Part shown: in pieces, positions 33,379-44,266 of the stretch
Layout of the letters: the number at the start of each line of letters is the position of its first letter
How positions within the stretch are numbered: position 1 is the first letter of the stretch
Source of the DNA: Macrostomum hystrix
Lineage: Eukaryota; Platyhelminthes; Macrostomidae
Assembly: GCA_950097015.1 (NCBI GenBank)
Contig: CATNEN010000039.1
Span: 10,572,001-10,636,000, forward strand
Direction: 5' to 3'
Length of the DNA stretch: 64,000 bases
Notes under the pieces: model-generated
What the model saw: only the letters and a program-made list of their open reading frames with translations
Told to the model about the DNA's origin: nothing
Database searches by the model: none
Program-made: the position numbers and the translations under genes

Positions 33379-36300
33379 ATGTCTCGTTGTCTGCCTCCGA
33401 ACGTGAGTCTGATGTAGTTAGTAACTGTTCTTGTGTACAATAAAGCCATACAGCGGTAGACTTTTTAGGCATTAATCGCGTCATAAGTAATAATCAATCA
33501 ACCAACACTAAAAATCTTGCCGGGCCCTAGGGCCCCATGCTTTTGGGAGAATTTATGGCGGTGAGTCTATTTAAATCTACAACTCAAAAGAAATATCGAA
33601 GTAAAATATCTAAGCCGAATGTTGTTTCATTGGAATTTATTGCAATAAAAAATAATTTTTTTAACGTAATATTTACAGTTTAAGATGAACTCTGCTTCTT
33701 TTGTTTAAATAAACTGTTTGTGTAAAGTTCATATTTGAGTTAGTCAATTTATAAGAAAAGTCCTGCTTTCAAGGTGCACTTTTAATTAAGAAAATGTAAA
33801 CAATTACACTATTCACGTAATCATCTTTGCGTAGTATAGTAGGATAACTTTACTACTACTGAACAGATAATTGTAACTAAAGCTTTTTAGTGAGTTGAAC
33901 GAAACAGTTAAATGTTTACATTTCTAGAAATAATAAATGAATAATGCAATTATATACAGAGTAGCGGAATATGATAGATTTAGAATATTTAGAAGAAAAC
34001 GTGCAGCCTGTTTTGAAGAAGTTTTTTATTTCAGAAGCTAGCAGTAAAAAAATAATCAAGTGAAGCTGTAACTTTGCATCACAATTTCCAAAAAATAACC
34101 TACATAAGAGCCAGTTTCTTAAAAAATTATATGTGATGTAATTGGGTCTTATTCTTAACCCTAGAAATAAATATATTTCCTGCAACTGTGCCCTTTAAAT
34201 GAGCATTTATGCATTCTTTTTATTTTTTTACCCTAGCAATTGTATATTGAGTCGTGTTGTCCTAGCTAATGATTGTAAGCTTTGACTACTAATCAATGTT
34301 AATATTTTTACTAGTTAATTTTTATAGCTAGCAAATAATCTTGTAAAGTTCAAGATTCCACTGTCACATTTAGCAGAAAATATCAGGTTGCAATCTGCGT
34401 CTAATAAAAACCCGGAGACCAAGAGCTAAAGTTTTCGTTTGAAGTAAGCGATCTCATACTTTCCTCAATAATTGTCAATTAAAATATTCTCAAATTTCCA
34501 GTCATCTGGCAAGCAGTTGATTCGCAGCCGCAGTGGGCTCCGCATGGTAGCGCCTCCGGACGCCAACGCGACTGTCTCCGAGCCATTGCCTTTGTCGCTA
34601 GACGAGCCAGCCTGGCAGAGCGACAGCGACTGTCCCAGCTGCCGCCACTGCAACGCCCGGTTCAGCCTTGCTAACCGGCGGCATCACTGTCGGCGCTGCG
34701 GAGTTTGCGCCTGCAACGACTGCTGCCAGCGCCTTCTGCCTTTGCCGAGGATGGGCTTCGTTGATCCTGTGCGGCACTGCGAGGCCTGCGCCGCGGCAAC
34801 TCAAAGCGAGTCCAACTTCTACAGTCGACAGATTCGCCTACTTAGCGCTGGCTGCGGGTTCGAGTTGACAACCGGCTCGGAGGAGGCTCACGAGGCTGGA
34901 TTCGTTGTCTGTCGCCTGTCGCCCGATCAGCGGTGAGAATTCTAGGATTCCCCATCTCAAGTTGGGCTTCCAAATTTGAGATTCGGGGATTCCCCGTCTT
35001 TAAATAGGCTACCCAATCAGAAGATTCCGGGATTCCCCATCCCTAGTTGGAGTTTCAAAATTTAAGATTCGGGTATTCCACGTCCTTAAAGTGGGTAGCC
35101 AATCATAGGATTCCGGTATTCCCCATCCCAATTTGGGGTCTCCCAAGTTAAGATTTATGGACCATAAAGGGGCTACCCAATCAGAGGATTCGAAGATTAC
35201 CCATTATAAGTGCGGGTTTCTCGATTCGGAAAGTTTGGGCATTCGCTATTCGTAGAAAGTGTTTTCAGATTTTCGTGGAAAGCGATGTTTAATCATATAT
35301 GATCGCTTAGCATTTTATCAGGCTAAGAAACCTTTAACTGTTATCATTCTCGCCAAATTTTCAGCTATCTCCAATTCGAAGGCGTCTCTGCTGCTAAGGC
35401 GGATCCCGTACCGTTATTGGCTATTGAAAATTGCAGCATTGTCACAACTGAGGAATCCGACTGTGAGTTTCAGATCTAGAACTCTATAGCGGTAACCGTA
35501 GCTAGACTTGTAGTGATAATCACAGCTGGAATCGAAACCAAATCTTAACCTGATTCAAAGTAGACATTGCTGTCCGAAACAAAGCAGGAATCGCAGCTAA
35601 AATCGCAGCTAGAACCGCAACAGGAATCGCAGCAGGAATCGTAGCAGGAATCGCTTTTTGAATTGCAGCTAGAATCGTAGCAGGAATCGCTGCTGGAATC
35701 GCAGCTAGAATCGCAGCTAGAATCGTAGCTGGAATCGTAACAGGAATCGCAGCTGGAATCGCAGATTGAATCGAAGCTGGAATCGCAGCTGGAATCGTAG
35801 CAGGAATCGCAGCAGTAATCGAAGCAGGAATCGTAGCAGGAATTGCTGCTGGAATCGCAGCTAGAGTCGTAGCTAGAATCCCAGCTAGAATCGTAGCAGG
35901 AATCGCGGCTGGAATCGCAGCTTGAATCGAAGCTGGAATCGTAGCTGGAATCGCAGCCAGAATGGCAGCTGGAATCGTAGCAGGAATCGCAGCAGTAATC
36001 GAAGCAGGAATCGAAGCTGGAATCGTAGCTGGAATCGCAGCCAGAATCGCAGCTGGAATCGTAGCTGGAATCGCAGCCAGAATCGCAGCTAGAACCGCAA
36101 CAGGAATCACAGCAGGAATCGTAGCAGGAATCGCTTCTTGAATTGCAGCTAGAATCGTAGCAGGAATCGCTGCTGGAATCGCAGCAATATTTATATTTAG
36201 AATCTTACTCATAATCTGTCGCGACTTTCGTCTCTGCCTTCTGTCCTCTATTCACTCTTTCGTTCTCTGCACTTTTCTTGTTTACATCGTCCAAGTCAAT

Positions 36301-37811
36301 CTACTTCTTTCTCTCTCGTTTTCTGTGCGGCTGATCTCTCATTCCCTATCCTTTCTTCCTTTCCTCCTTTCTGATTGGTCCGCCGCTCACATTATAGCCT
36401 CCTCTCCTACCCTCAGTCGCGCACTCTTTTGTTATCGTACCGCCAACCTCCTCCAGTCTGTCCAACTTAACCATGTTTAAATATATAGTCCAGGGCACAA
36501 CGCACTCTCACTTTTCACTGGACTTCGCTACTCTCCATAAGCTACCTGCAGGCGAGCTAGACAATTGAGTCTGTCTCTCTCAGTTTTCTTGACATAATCG
36601 AAACTAGAATCGCAGCGAAGTACTAATATTATAACACAAATCACCGTCGCATTACCCAAGCGAGCAGCCTGCCCTGCGGTTTTCGTCTGCGTTGGCGGAA
36701 CTCTGCCGGCGAGACGATCAACGCTCAGGTGGTAAATCGACGCCCGGAGACTCGGCGAGCCATCCTAGCATGGATTGGCGCTCTGCAAACTGTGAGCTGC
36801 TGTTCCGTGTTCACATTTTTTAAGTTTCCAGATCTTTTTACATCCCAAATTCTTTTATGGTCCCACTCCCCTCCCACATCCCAGATCCTGCTATTCTCCC
36901 ACTCCCCTCCCACATCCCAGATCCTCATATTCTCCCACTCCCCTCCCACATCCCAAATCCTCATATTCTCCCACTCCCACATCCCAGATCCTCATATTCT
37001 CCCACTCCCCTCCCACATCCCTGATCCTCATATTCTCCCACTCCCCTCCCACGTCCCTGATCCTCATATTCTCCCACTCTCTCACACATCCCGGATCCTC
37101 ATATTCTCCCACTCCCTCCCACATCCCAGATCCTCATATTCTCCCACTCCCTCCCACATCCCAGATCCTCATATTCTCCCACTCCCTCCCACATCCCAGA
37201 TCCTCATATTCTCCCACTCCCTCCCACGTCCCTGATCCTCATATTCTCCCACTCTCTCACACATCCCGGATCCTCATATTCTCCCACTCCCTCCCACATC
37301 CCAGATCCTCATATTCTCCCACTCCCTCCCACATCCCAGATCCTCATATTCTCCCACTCCCTCCCACATCCCGGATCCTCATATTCTCCCACTCCCCTCC
37401 CACATCCCAGATCCTCATATTCTCCCACTCCCTCCCACATCCGAGATCCTCATATTCTCCCACTCCCCTCCCACATCCCGGATCCTCATATTCTCCCACT
37501 CCCCTCCCACATCCCGGATCCTCATATTCTCCCACTCCCCTCCCACGTCCCTGATCCTCATATTCTCCCACTCCCTCCCACATCCTGCAGATCCTCATAT
37601 TCTCCCACTCCCTCCCACATCCCAGATCCTCATATTGTCCCACCCTCCTCTTAACTTGTAAATTCCACACCCTTATTCCTAATATCTGATCGTATTTCAA
37701 GTTTATCCGAAATTCTCTCGGATCCGTTTTCTCTAAAACTTTCAGGCCATGAGGATAGTCAGTGATTTCAAACGGCGATCGATGATTGACTGCTCAGTTG
37801 ATTCGCAATAA
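33379..37811 (+). CDS. ZFYVE21: ZFYVE21-like FYVE zinc-finger protein
   Basis: Five exons: 33379-33402 (24 nt, the least certain), 34502-34932, 35365-35462, 36661-36791 (acceptor cccaag) and 37746-37811. All phases agree, and the product is 249 residues against about 234 in human. Exon 2 carries SGKQLIRSRSGLRMV, a family signature, then the FYVE finger: CPSCRHCNARF, then a basic RRHHCRRCGVCAC patch that binds phosphatidylinositol 3-phosphate, then CC and CEAC pairs and FVDPVRHCEAC. Exons 3 to 5 are the C-terminal PH-like region (RYLQFEG; a RRPETRRAILAWIGALQT helix). Family members sit on endosomes or focal adhesions and promote adhesion turnover. The stop codon overlaps aataaa (37807-37812), implying a very short 3' UTR. 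Introns 3 and 4 are almost all minisatellite. Confidence 0.87.
34940..35240. repeat. Degenerate repeat in ZFYVE21 intron 2
   Basis: Imperfect units of about 60 bp with gattcggggattccccatc and ggctacccaatcagaggatt motifs. Confidence 0.7.
35585..36190. repeat. 12-bp-based repeat in ZFYVE21 intron 3
   Basis: Units of gcagctggaatc and gtagcaggaatc in larger mixed blocks. The minus-strand Ile/Ala/Pro frame is an artefact of the 12-bp period. Confidence 0.93.
36191..36660. other. Unique part of ZFYVE21 intron 3
   Basis: Pyrimidine-rich unique DNA between the 12-bp repeat and exon 4. No gene seen. Confidence 0.4.
36850..37650. repeat. 35-36-bp repeat in ZFYVE21 intron 4
   Basis: About 22 units of ctcccacatcccagatcctc plus atattctcccactcc. 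Confidence 0.95.
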
Positions 37812-38920
37812 AAATACTTATCGCCTATCCCTGCAGGTAACGCTTTATTTAGAGCTCCGTAATCGGACTTAGAAGTACTTTGTTTTTTTATTAGCAATCG
37901 CGATTAGCAGCGTGAGTTTGCCGTGTCAATAAGGTTATTTTAAATATTGGCCTATCGAAGCTATTTAACTTGGTTTCTAAAAAAAGCAATATTTTATACA
38001 ACTTTTTTTGCGGATAAAAAAAACCTAGCTTATAATTTTCTCTGCCAATCAAAATTGATCGAATTCGTCTACCGAAGATTATGCCTTAAATCCCTTCCGA
38101 TTTCATTTTTATTTGCTACAACTTTTTCCCCTCGTTTTCCGAGTTTTGCTACGGTTTTCATTAGGCGGAATTTTTTGAAGCCTAAGTTAATCTCGTTTTC
38201 GCTTTGATTAACGAAACTATTTCTACATTATCAGGAAATCAACAAAGAGCTAATATTTTATGTTAGCAATATTTTTACAACAGATTCTAAAGGCACTACT
38301 CGTCATTTGCTGTAATGCTTAAGTAGTACGGAAAGCATTATGCCACTATATTTTATGGATCCCAGATAGAAATCTTGGATCATTATTCGCGTTTTTTGTG
38401 CAACTGAATATTCAAAAGGCTATCCCAATTATTTGACAATAATTTAGTTTTACACATGGAATCTCTGCTTATTGGTATATAATTTTTATCATAAAAATAT
38501 AGCTTTTAGTCTGCAGGTAATAATTAGATTTTTTTCCTAATCACATCGGAAAATGAAATTGACGCAAAATTTTCCGCGTTAAAAAAGTAAAAGTTTTATG
38601 ACATTTACAGTCTTTGTGTAGATCTTCTGTTTTTTTTCAGGTCATTGTTTAAAGGGTATGTGAAGGGTAAAGGGTACGTCCAATGACGTTCTATAAATGG
38701 AGCCCCGGTGCTGCAGTCTAAGTATTTGCAGTTAACAATTTACTCATGCATCCTAATAAAAACGTTCTAAAAACTGACAGTTTTATTAGTGAAAAAATAA
38801 TAAATGGTTTGTTTGTACTCAACTAACAATTTGATATTTGCAAGACATAAATAGCCTGGAGATCTTTGACTGACAGTATTTATTTAGGCTCATATTAGCT
38901 CGTAATTCAGCGAAAACAGT
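37812..38920. other. AT-rich spacer, no gene seen
   Basis: AT-rich unique sequence. It holds an isolated promoter-like cluster at 38684-38697, listed separately. Confidence 0.5.
38684..38697 (+). promoter_or_regulatory. CRE-like and TATA-like cluster
   Basis: tgacgt (38684-38689) lies immediately before tataaa (38692-38697), followed by GC-richer DNA (ggagccccggtgctgcag). This is a core-promoter look-alike with no coding exon visible downstream on the plus strand; it may drive a non-coding RNA or be chance. Confidence 0.2.
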
Positions 38921-38924
38921 TCAC

Positions 38925-40012
38925 TCCTTCGCTTCCAGTCTCCGCCCCTTCGCTTCCAGTCTCCGCCCCTTCTCTTTCAGTCTCCGCCCCTTCTCTTCCA
39001 GTCTCCGCCCCTTCACTTCCAGTCTCCGCCCCTTCTCCTCCAGTCTCCGCCCCTTCACTTCCAGTCTCCGCCCCTTCACTTTCAGTCTCCGCCCCTTCTC
39101 CTCCAGTCTCCGCCCCTTCACTTCCAGTCTCCGCCCCTTCTCCTCCAGTCTCCGCCCCTTCACTTCCAGTCTCCGCCCCTTCACTTTCAGTCTCCGCCCC
39201 TTCTCCTCCAGTCTCCGCCCCTTCACTTCCAGTCTCCGCCCCTTCGCTTCAAGTCTCCGCCCCTTCTCTTCCAGTCTCCGCCCCTTCTCTTCCAGTCTCC
39301 GCCCCTTCTCTTTCAGTCTCCGCCCCTTCGCTTCCAGTCTCCGCCCCTTCTCTTTCAGTCTCCGCCCCTTCTCTTCCAGTCTCCGCCCCTTCACTTTCAG
39401 TCTCCGCCCCTTCTCCTCCAGTCTCCGCCCCTTCACTTCCAGTCTCCGCCCCTTCTCCTCCAGTCTCCGCCCCTTCACTTCCAGTCTCCGCCCCTTCACT
39501 TTCAGTCTCCGCCCCTTCTCCTCCAGTCTCCGCCCCTTCACTTCCAGTCTCCGCCCCTTCGCTTCAAGTCTCCGCCCCTTCTCTTCCAGTCTCCGCCCCT
39601 TCTCTTCCAGTCTCCGCCCCTTCTCTTTCAGTCTCCGCCCCTTCGCTTCCAGTCTCCGCCCCTTCTCTTTCAGTCTCCGCCCCTTCTCTTCCAGTCTCCG
39701 CCCCTTCTCTTCCAGTCTCCGCCCCTTCTCTTCCAGTCTCCGCCCCTTCACTTCCAGTCTCCGCCCCTTCTCTTTCAGTCTCCGCCCCTTCTCTTCCAGT
39801 CTCCGCCCCTTCTCCTCCAGTCTCCGCCCCTTCACTTTCAGTCTCCGCCCCTTCTCTTCAAGTCTCCGCCCCTTCTCTTCCAGTCTCCGCCCCTTCTCTT
39901 CAAGTCTCCGCCCCTTCACTTCCAGTCTCCGCCCCTTCTCCTCCAGTCTCCGCCCCTTCTCTTCAAGTCTCCGCCCCTTCACTTTCAGTCTCCGCCCCTT
40001 CTCCGCCCTGCC
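38925..40012. repeat. 21-bp satellite downstream of the lectin gene
   Basis: About 52 units of agtctccgccccttctcttc plus c, with cgcttc, cacttc and tcctcc variants. The 353-codon minus-strand frame (KGRRLEE repeats) exists because the period is a multiple of three. It lies beyond the lectin stop codon and is not joined to it. Confidence 0.95.
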
Positions 40013-40017
40013 TCTGC

Positions 40018-43000
40018 TCAGACCTCAACGCATACTCGAGCCGCCTCGGCGCTGCGGCAGTCGGTCACTTCGAAGGAGGCGCCGGCCGTGGCGAAGACGC
40101 AGTCGCCGCCGCTGACGTCGCCGAGCAGCGTGGAGCTCAGCGACCAGTCCGAGGCGTTCAGCGGGCTGCCGTCCGCCCAGCCCCAGAGGGCGGGCAGCCA
40201 GCGGAAGCCTCCCACCAGCAGCTCGAGGCCCACGCGACCGTCGAGAGCCGACTGCAGCTGCGGCAACCAGCCTGACAGCCCGGCGGCGTCCGCGGGGACG
40301 CCACCGCCCCGCTGGCAGAGCTCCGCCAGGCCACCGATGTCGCCCTCCGAGCCCGCAGTCGAGTTCGTCAGGAACCAGCCGGACCCGTCTGCGAAATCGA
40401 GGACGCACAACTCGAGTTAGGATAAAGACAGCAGCTGAAGTCAGGACAAAGACTTAACCTAGCACAGTTGCTGCAGTCATTCAGGACAAAAACTCACTCT
40501 GGCACTGCAGCTGCTGGACAATGACTCACTGTGGCACAGCAGCTGCAGTCAGTCAGTCAGGACAAAGACTCACTCTGGCGCAGCAGCTGAAGTCAGTCAG
40601 TCAGGACAAGACTCACTCTGGCATAGCAGCTGCAGTCAGTCAGTCAGGACAAAGACTCACTCTGACACAGCAGCTGCAGTCAGTCAGTCAGCACAAAGAC
40701 TCACTCTGGCGCAGCAGCTGCAGTCAGTCAGTCAGGACAAAGACTCACTCTGGCATAGCAGCTGAAGTCAGTCAGTCAGGACAAAGACTCACTCTGGCAT
40801 AGCAGCTGAAGTCAGTCAGTCAGGACAAAGACTCACTCTGGCATAGCAGCTGAAGTCAGTCAGTCAGGACAAGACTCACTCTGGCATAGCAGCTGAAGTC
40901 AGTCAGTCAGGACAAGACTCACTCTGGCATAGCAGCTGCAGTCAGTCAGCCAGGACAAAGACTCACTCTGGCACAGCAGCTGCAGTCAGTCAGTCAGCAC
41001 AAAGACTCACTCTGGCGCAGCAGCTGCAGTCAGTCAGTCAGCACAAAGACTCACTCTGGCGCAGCAGCTGCAGTCAGTCAGTCAGCACAAAGACTCACTC
41101 TGGCGCAGCAGCTGCAGTCAGTCAGTCAGCACAAAGACTCACTCTGGCGCAGCAGCTGCAGTCAGTCAGTCAGGACAAAGACTCACTCTGGCGCAGCAGC
41201 TGCAGTCAGTCAGTCAGGACAAAGACTCACTCTGGCATAGCAGCTGCACATCGTGAGCACCAGCGGGCCATCTGCAGCCGTGGGGCAGCAGCCGGAGCTC
41301 CGTCAGGTTGGCTGCCAGACAGTTCGCTCCCGGGAGCGGCGTTAGCGACTCCGCGATAGGCAGCGCCGGGGACGAGCCGGGGACGCCGAGCACCGGGTCG
41401 ACGGACACCCACGGAGCGTCGGCGGCCACTTGCGACTTGCGGCTCAGGGCGAGTAGGACGCGAGCGCTGCGACATGCGGTCGGGATTTCAGAGCAACTCA
41501 CGCCTCTGTGGATCCCAGATCCCATGCTGCATTCCCTGAATCCCAGATCCCATGCTGCAGTCCGTGGATCCCAGATCCCAAGCTACAGTCCGTGAATCCC
41601 AGATCCCCATCATGCAGTCCTATAAATCCCAGATCCCATGCTGCAGTCCTATAAATCCCAGATCCCATCATGCAGTCCTATAAATCCCAGATCCCCATCA
41701 TTCAGTCCTATAAATCCCAGATCCCATCATGCAGTCCTATAAATCCCAGATCCCATCATGCAGTCCTATAAATCCCAGATCCCATGCTGCAGTCCTATAA
41801 ATCCCAGATCCCATGTTCCCCAATCCCAAGATCGAATTCTCCCAGCTCACCCCGGTCGCAGTCCGGTCAGCCAGCCCGACAGTCCGGCCGCCCGCCGAAG
41901 CTCGTCGCCAGTTCGGAGCGCCAGTCTGCAGTTCGAGGTCGCAAGGCTGCCGACACCGCCAGCTCCTGGCCAGCCGCCGACATCGGTCAGCAGCTCGAGC
42001 CGCAGGCAGTCGGGACCAACGCAGCTACGCCAGCTGAGGTAGCCGCGGCAGCGCCAGTCGAGCAGCGGGTTGGCCTGGCGCCACTGCGACTCGCCAGCCG
42101 AGCAGTTGAACACCAGCAGTTGCGTCCAGCCGGCAGCCGTCAGGAACCGAACGTTCGGGTTGCTCAGCGTCACCACCATGTCCACAGGCTGGGGAAAATT
42201 GGCCAGAAATGCCCAGGTGCCAGTGGCGTAGCTGCTGGCCATAGACATTACAAACCGCAGAGAGCTGTCACTGCAGGACATCCGGTCCTTCAAATCAAAG
42301 CCTCGACATCCTCCTGTAATTTGCACGATGTAAATTTACAGAACACCTCCCAGCTCCTCTGACTCACCTCCCAGCTCCTCTGAATCACTTCCCAGCTCCT
42401 CTGACCTCACCTCCCAGCTCCTCTGACTCACCTCCCAGCTCCTCTGAATCACTTCCCAGCTCCTCTGACCTCACCTCCCAGCTCCTCTGACTCACCTCCC
42501 AGCTCCTCTGACTCACCTCCCAGCTCCTCTGACTCACCTCCCAGCTCCTCTGACTCACCTCCCAGCTCCTCTGACTCACCTCCCAGCGGCCGCCTGCTCA
42601 GCCTGAACATCCCCGCCCGGAGGTCCTCGCAAGCCGCCGGCAGCACTTGGGCTCCGCTCGGCTTCGCCTCGCCTATCGCGCAGTCGGCGGCCGAGGCGGG
42701 CCGCCTCATCAGCAGCTCGGCGAAGGTCCAGTTGTTCTCGACGTCGATCTCGGCGCCGTCCAGCCACCTCCACGACTGCCGTGGGTCGGCGAACACCCCG
42801 ACGAAGGCGTCACAGCCGGCCATCTCCCCGAGGATGCCGGAGCTGCCGATGGCCTCCGACCAGCCGCTGCCGCCGTCAGCCGCGAACTCCGGGAAGGCGA
42901 GGCCGAGCGAGCGGCTCCGGCAGAGGCCGTCCGCCTCCGAGATCGAGCCGAAGGAGGCGTTGCTGGAGCTCCGCAGCAGCTGCAGATCGGAGCCGTCTGC

Positions 43001-43359
43001 GGGTTTTTTGCCATAGACAACAGGGGTCTCAGCGGCTGCCAATCGGCAGTTGCGGGGGGGGAGTGGCACTCACTGGCGCAGATCACGCAGCCGGGCAGGA
43101 CTGTCGACGAATTCGCCGAGCTGCACGGCTTCGACACCAGGAGACCTCGGGAGTCCAGCGCCGAGCAGAACTCCGCCTGCGACTCGTTGCCAGGGAAACT
43201 GGCGTTGTCAAGGAAGCGACGCATCAGGTCGAACGGAACGAGATCGCCGCGCATCGGGTCGCCAAGTCGGAAGTTCGAATCCCGCCAGGCAGGTGTCGAG
43301 TTGCGCCTCACCGGCAGGATGAAGGGCCTGCGGGGGACGTCCGGAGTGTCGGTTGCCAT
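40018..43359 (-). CDS. Multi-domain C-type-lectin-like protein
   Basis: Five minus-strand exons with matching phases: about 43359-43074, 42996-42580, 42313-41851, 41505-41231 and 40388-40018. From the ATG at 43359 the product would be 603 residues. No signal peptide follows that ATG, so an earlier exon probably exists; the frame is open to 43500. Exon 2 (SWRWLDGAEIDVENNW, then DCAIGEAKP and ACEDL) and exon 5 (LWGWADGSPLNASDW, then GGDCVFA, TDCRSAEAARVCVE) have the C-type lectin-like fold pattern: a Trp-rich core, DG, NW or DW, and late disulphide cysteines. Exons 3 and 4 form a third, weaker module (GANCLAANLTEL...LLCQ). EPN/QPD-type sugar motifs are not evident, so carbohydrate binding is uncertain. 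Many NxS/T sites suggest a secreted or surface protein. Every intron has its own minisatellite. Confidence 0.75.
40440..41222. repeat. 42-44-bp repeat in lectin intron 4
   Basis: About 18 units of gactcactctggcgcagcag plus ctgcagtcagtcagtcaggacaaa. On the gene's strand each unit contains agtgagtc, a splice-donor-like sequence. Confidence 0.93.
41515..41815. repeat. 28-bp repeat in lectin intron 3
   Basis: Units of cagtcctataaatcccagat plus cccatgct and variants. Confidence 0.92.
42340..42581. repeat. 21-bp repeat of donor-like units in lectin intron 2
   Basis: About 11 units of tcccagctcctctgactcac plus c. On the gene's strand the unit reads ggaggtgagtcagaggagct, a perfect copy of the real exon-2 donor at 42579. 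Each unit is 7 codons long and open, so use of a later donor would only add GESEELG-type repeats. Confidence 0.92.
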
Positions 43360-43990
43360 GGAAACCAATAGGTTAGCAACGCTTTGGCAAATAGCGTAGT
43401 TTTGGTCATGTTTAATTGGCATGACAGCCAAATTAGGGCTGAGGACATTTTTTCCATGGCATTCCATGAAGTTGTTACCATGGAAACCGTATCTAAACAA
43501 CTAAAATATGCGTATGCTAGAAATAATATATTACATTTGAAATCGTTTTGTAGCTTAACTTCATTTAACGACGATGACGCCCTTAATTTCCATGACAACA
43601 AGCGCTCAAACCTCTCATATCTAGTGTTGGTCTCACTTTGTATTCACTGAAAATCATCACACTGAAGCTAGAAGCCTATACAGTGCATTGCTTTTGTGAA
43701 ACTTTCTTTTTATGATTGATTGACATTTAGTTCTTTTGTTCGATAGCCATAGACATGAGTCAGGTGCCATCAGTCATAGTAGATCTATTGTTTCTAGCTA
43801 GCAATTGATTAAGTGCGAATCCGAGATTTCTATTGTTCTCACAGAACGATTTAATGAAACGATTTAACAAAATTTCTTTTGAAATTTAATTGGGTTTGCT
43901 TTGCCTGTCCTTTTGATCAGGAAAATGAACAGATAGAAGTACTAGTAGATTAACTATGATTTAATAGGGGAAAGGGTGACAGGTGTCAAT
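43360..43990. other. Upstream of the lectin gene, no firm exon
   Basis: AT-rich sequence. The lectin frame stays open to 43500, but the codons become AT-rich. A 5' exon with a signal peptide was looked for and not found. Confidence 0.35.
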
Positions 43991-43994
43991 GCTT

Positions 43995-44205
43995 GCAGAA
44001 TTTTCAAACAGGTGAGATATATTTCTAACAGGTGAGATATGTTTCTAACAGGTGAGATATGTTTCTAACAGGTGAGATATGTTTCTAACAGGTGAGATAT
44101 GTTTCCTACAGGTGAGATCTGTTTCTAACAGGTGATACACTTGTCTAAAAGGTAACATGCTTATCTAATAGGTGATATACCTGTCTAACAGGTGAGCCAT
44201 GGCAA
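43995..44205. repeat. 20-bp aggtgagatatgtttctaac repeat
   Basis: About nine units, degenerating to the right (aggtgatacacttgtctaaa). Each unit contains caggtgag, a plus-strand splice-donor-like motif. Confidence 0.9.
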
Positions 44206-44258
44206 CCATGGTAAGTATAGTTAAATATGTCTGTCAGGAAGTAAATTATCACAAGTAC

Positions 44259-44264
44259 TTTTAT
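44259..44264 (-). terminator. Polyadenylation signal 2 nt after the stop
   Basis: On the minus strand the stop TGA is followed by GAATAAAAG, so AATAAA begins 2-3 nt past the stop codon. This implies a 3' UTR of only about 20-30 nt. Confidence 0.6.
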
Positions 44265-44266
44265 TC

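Noticed and set aside
35520-36212. 230-codon Ile/Ala/Pro-rich minus-strand frame
   Set aside because: Antisense of the 12-bp repeat inside ZFYVE21 intron 3.
38921-39982. 353-codon minus-strand frame encoding KGRRLEE repeats
   Set aside because: It is a 21-bp satellite, open because the period is a multiple of three. It begins beyond the lectin stop codon and has no non-repeat coding part.
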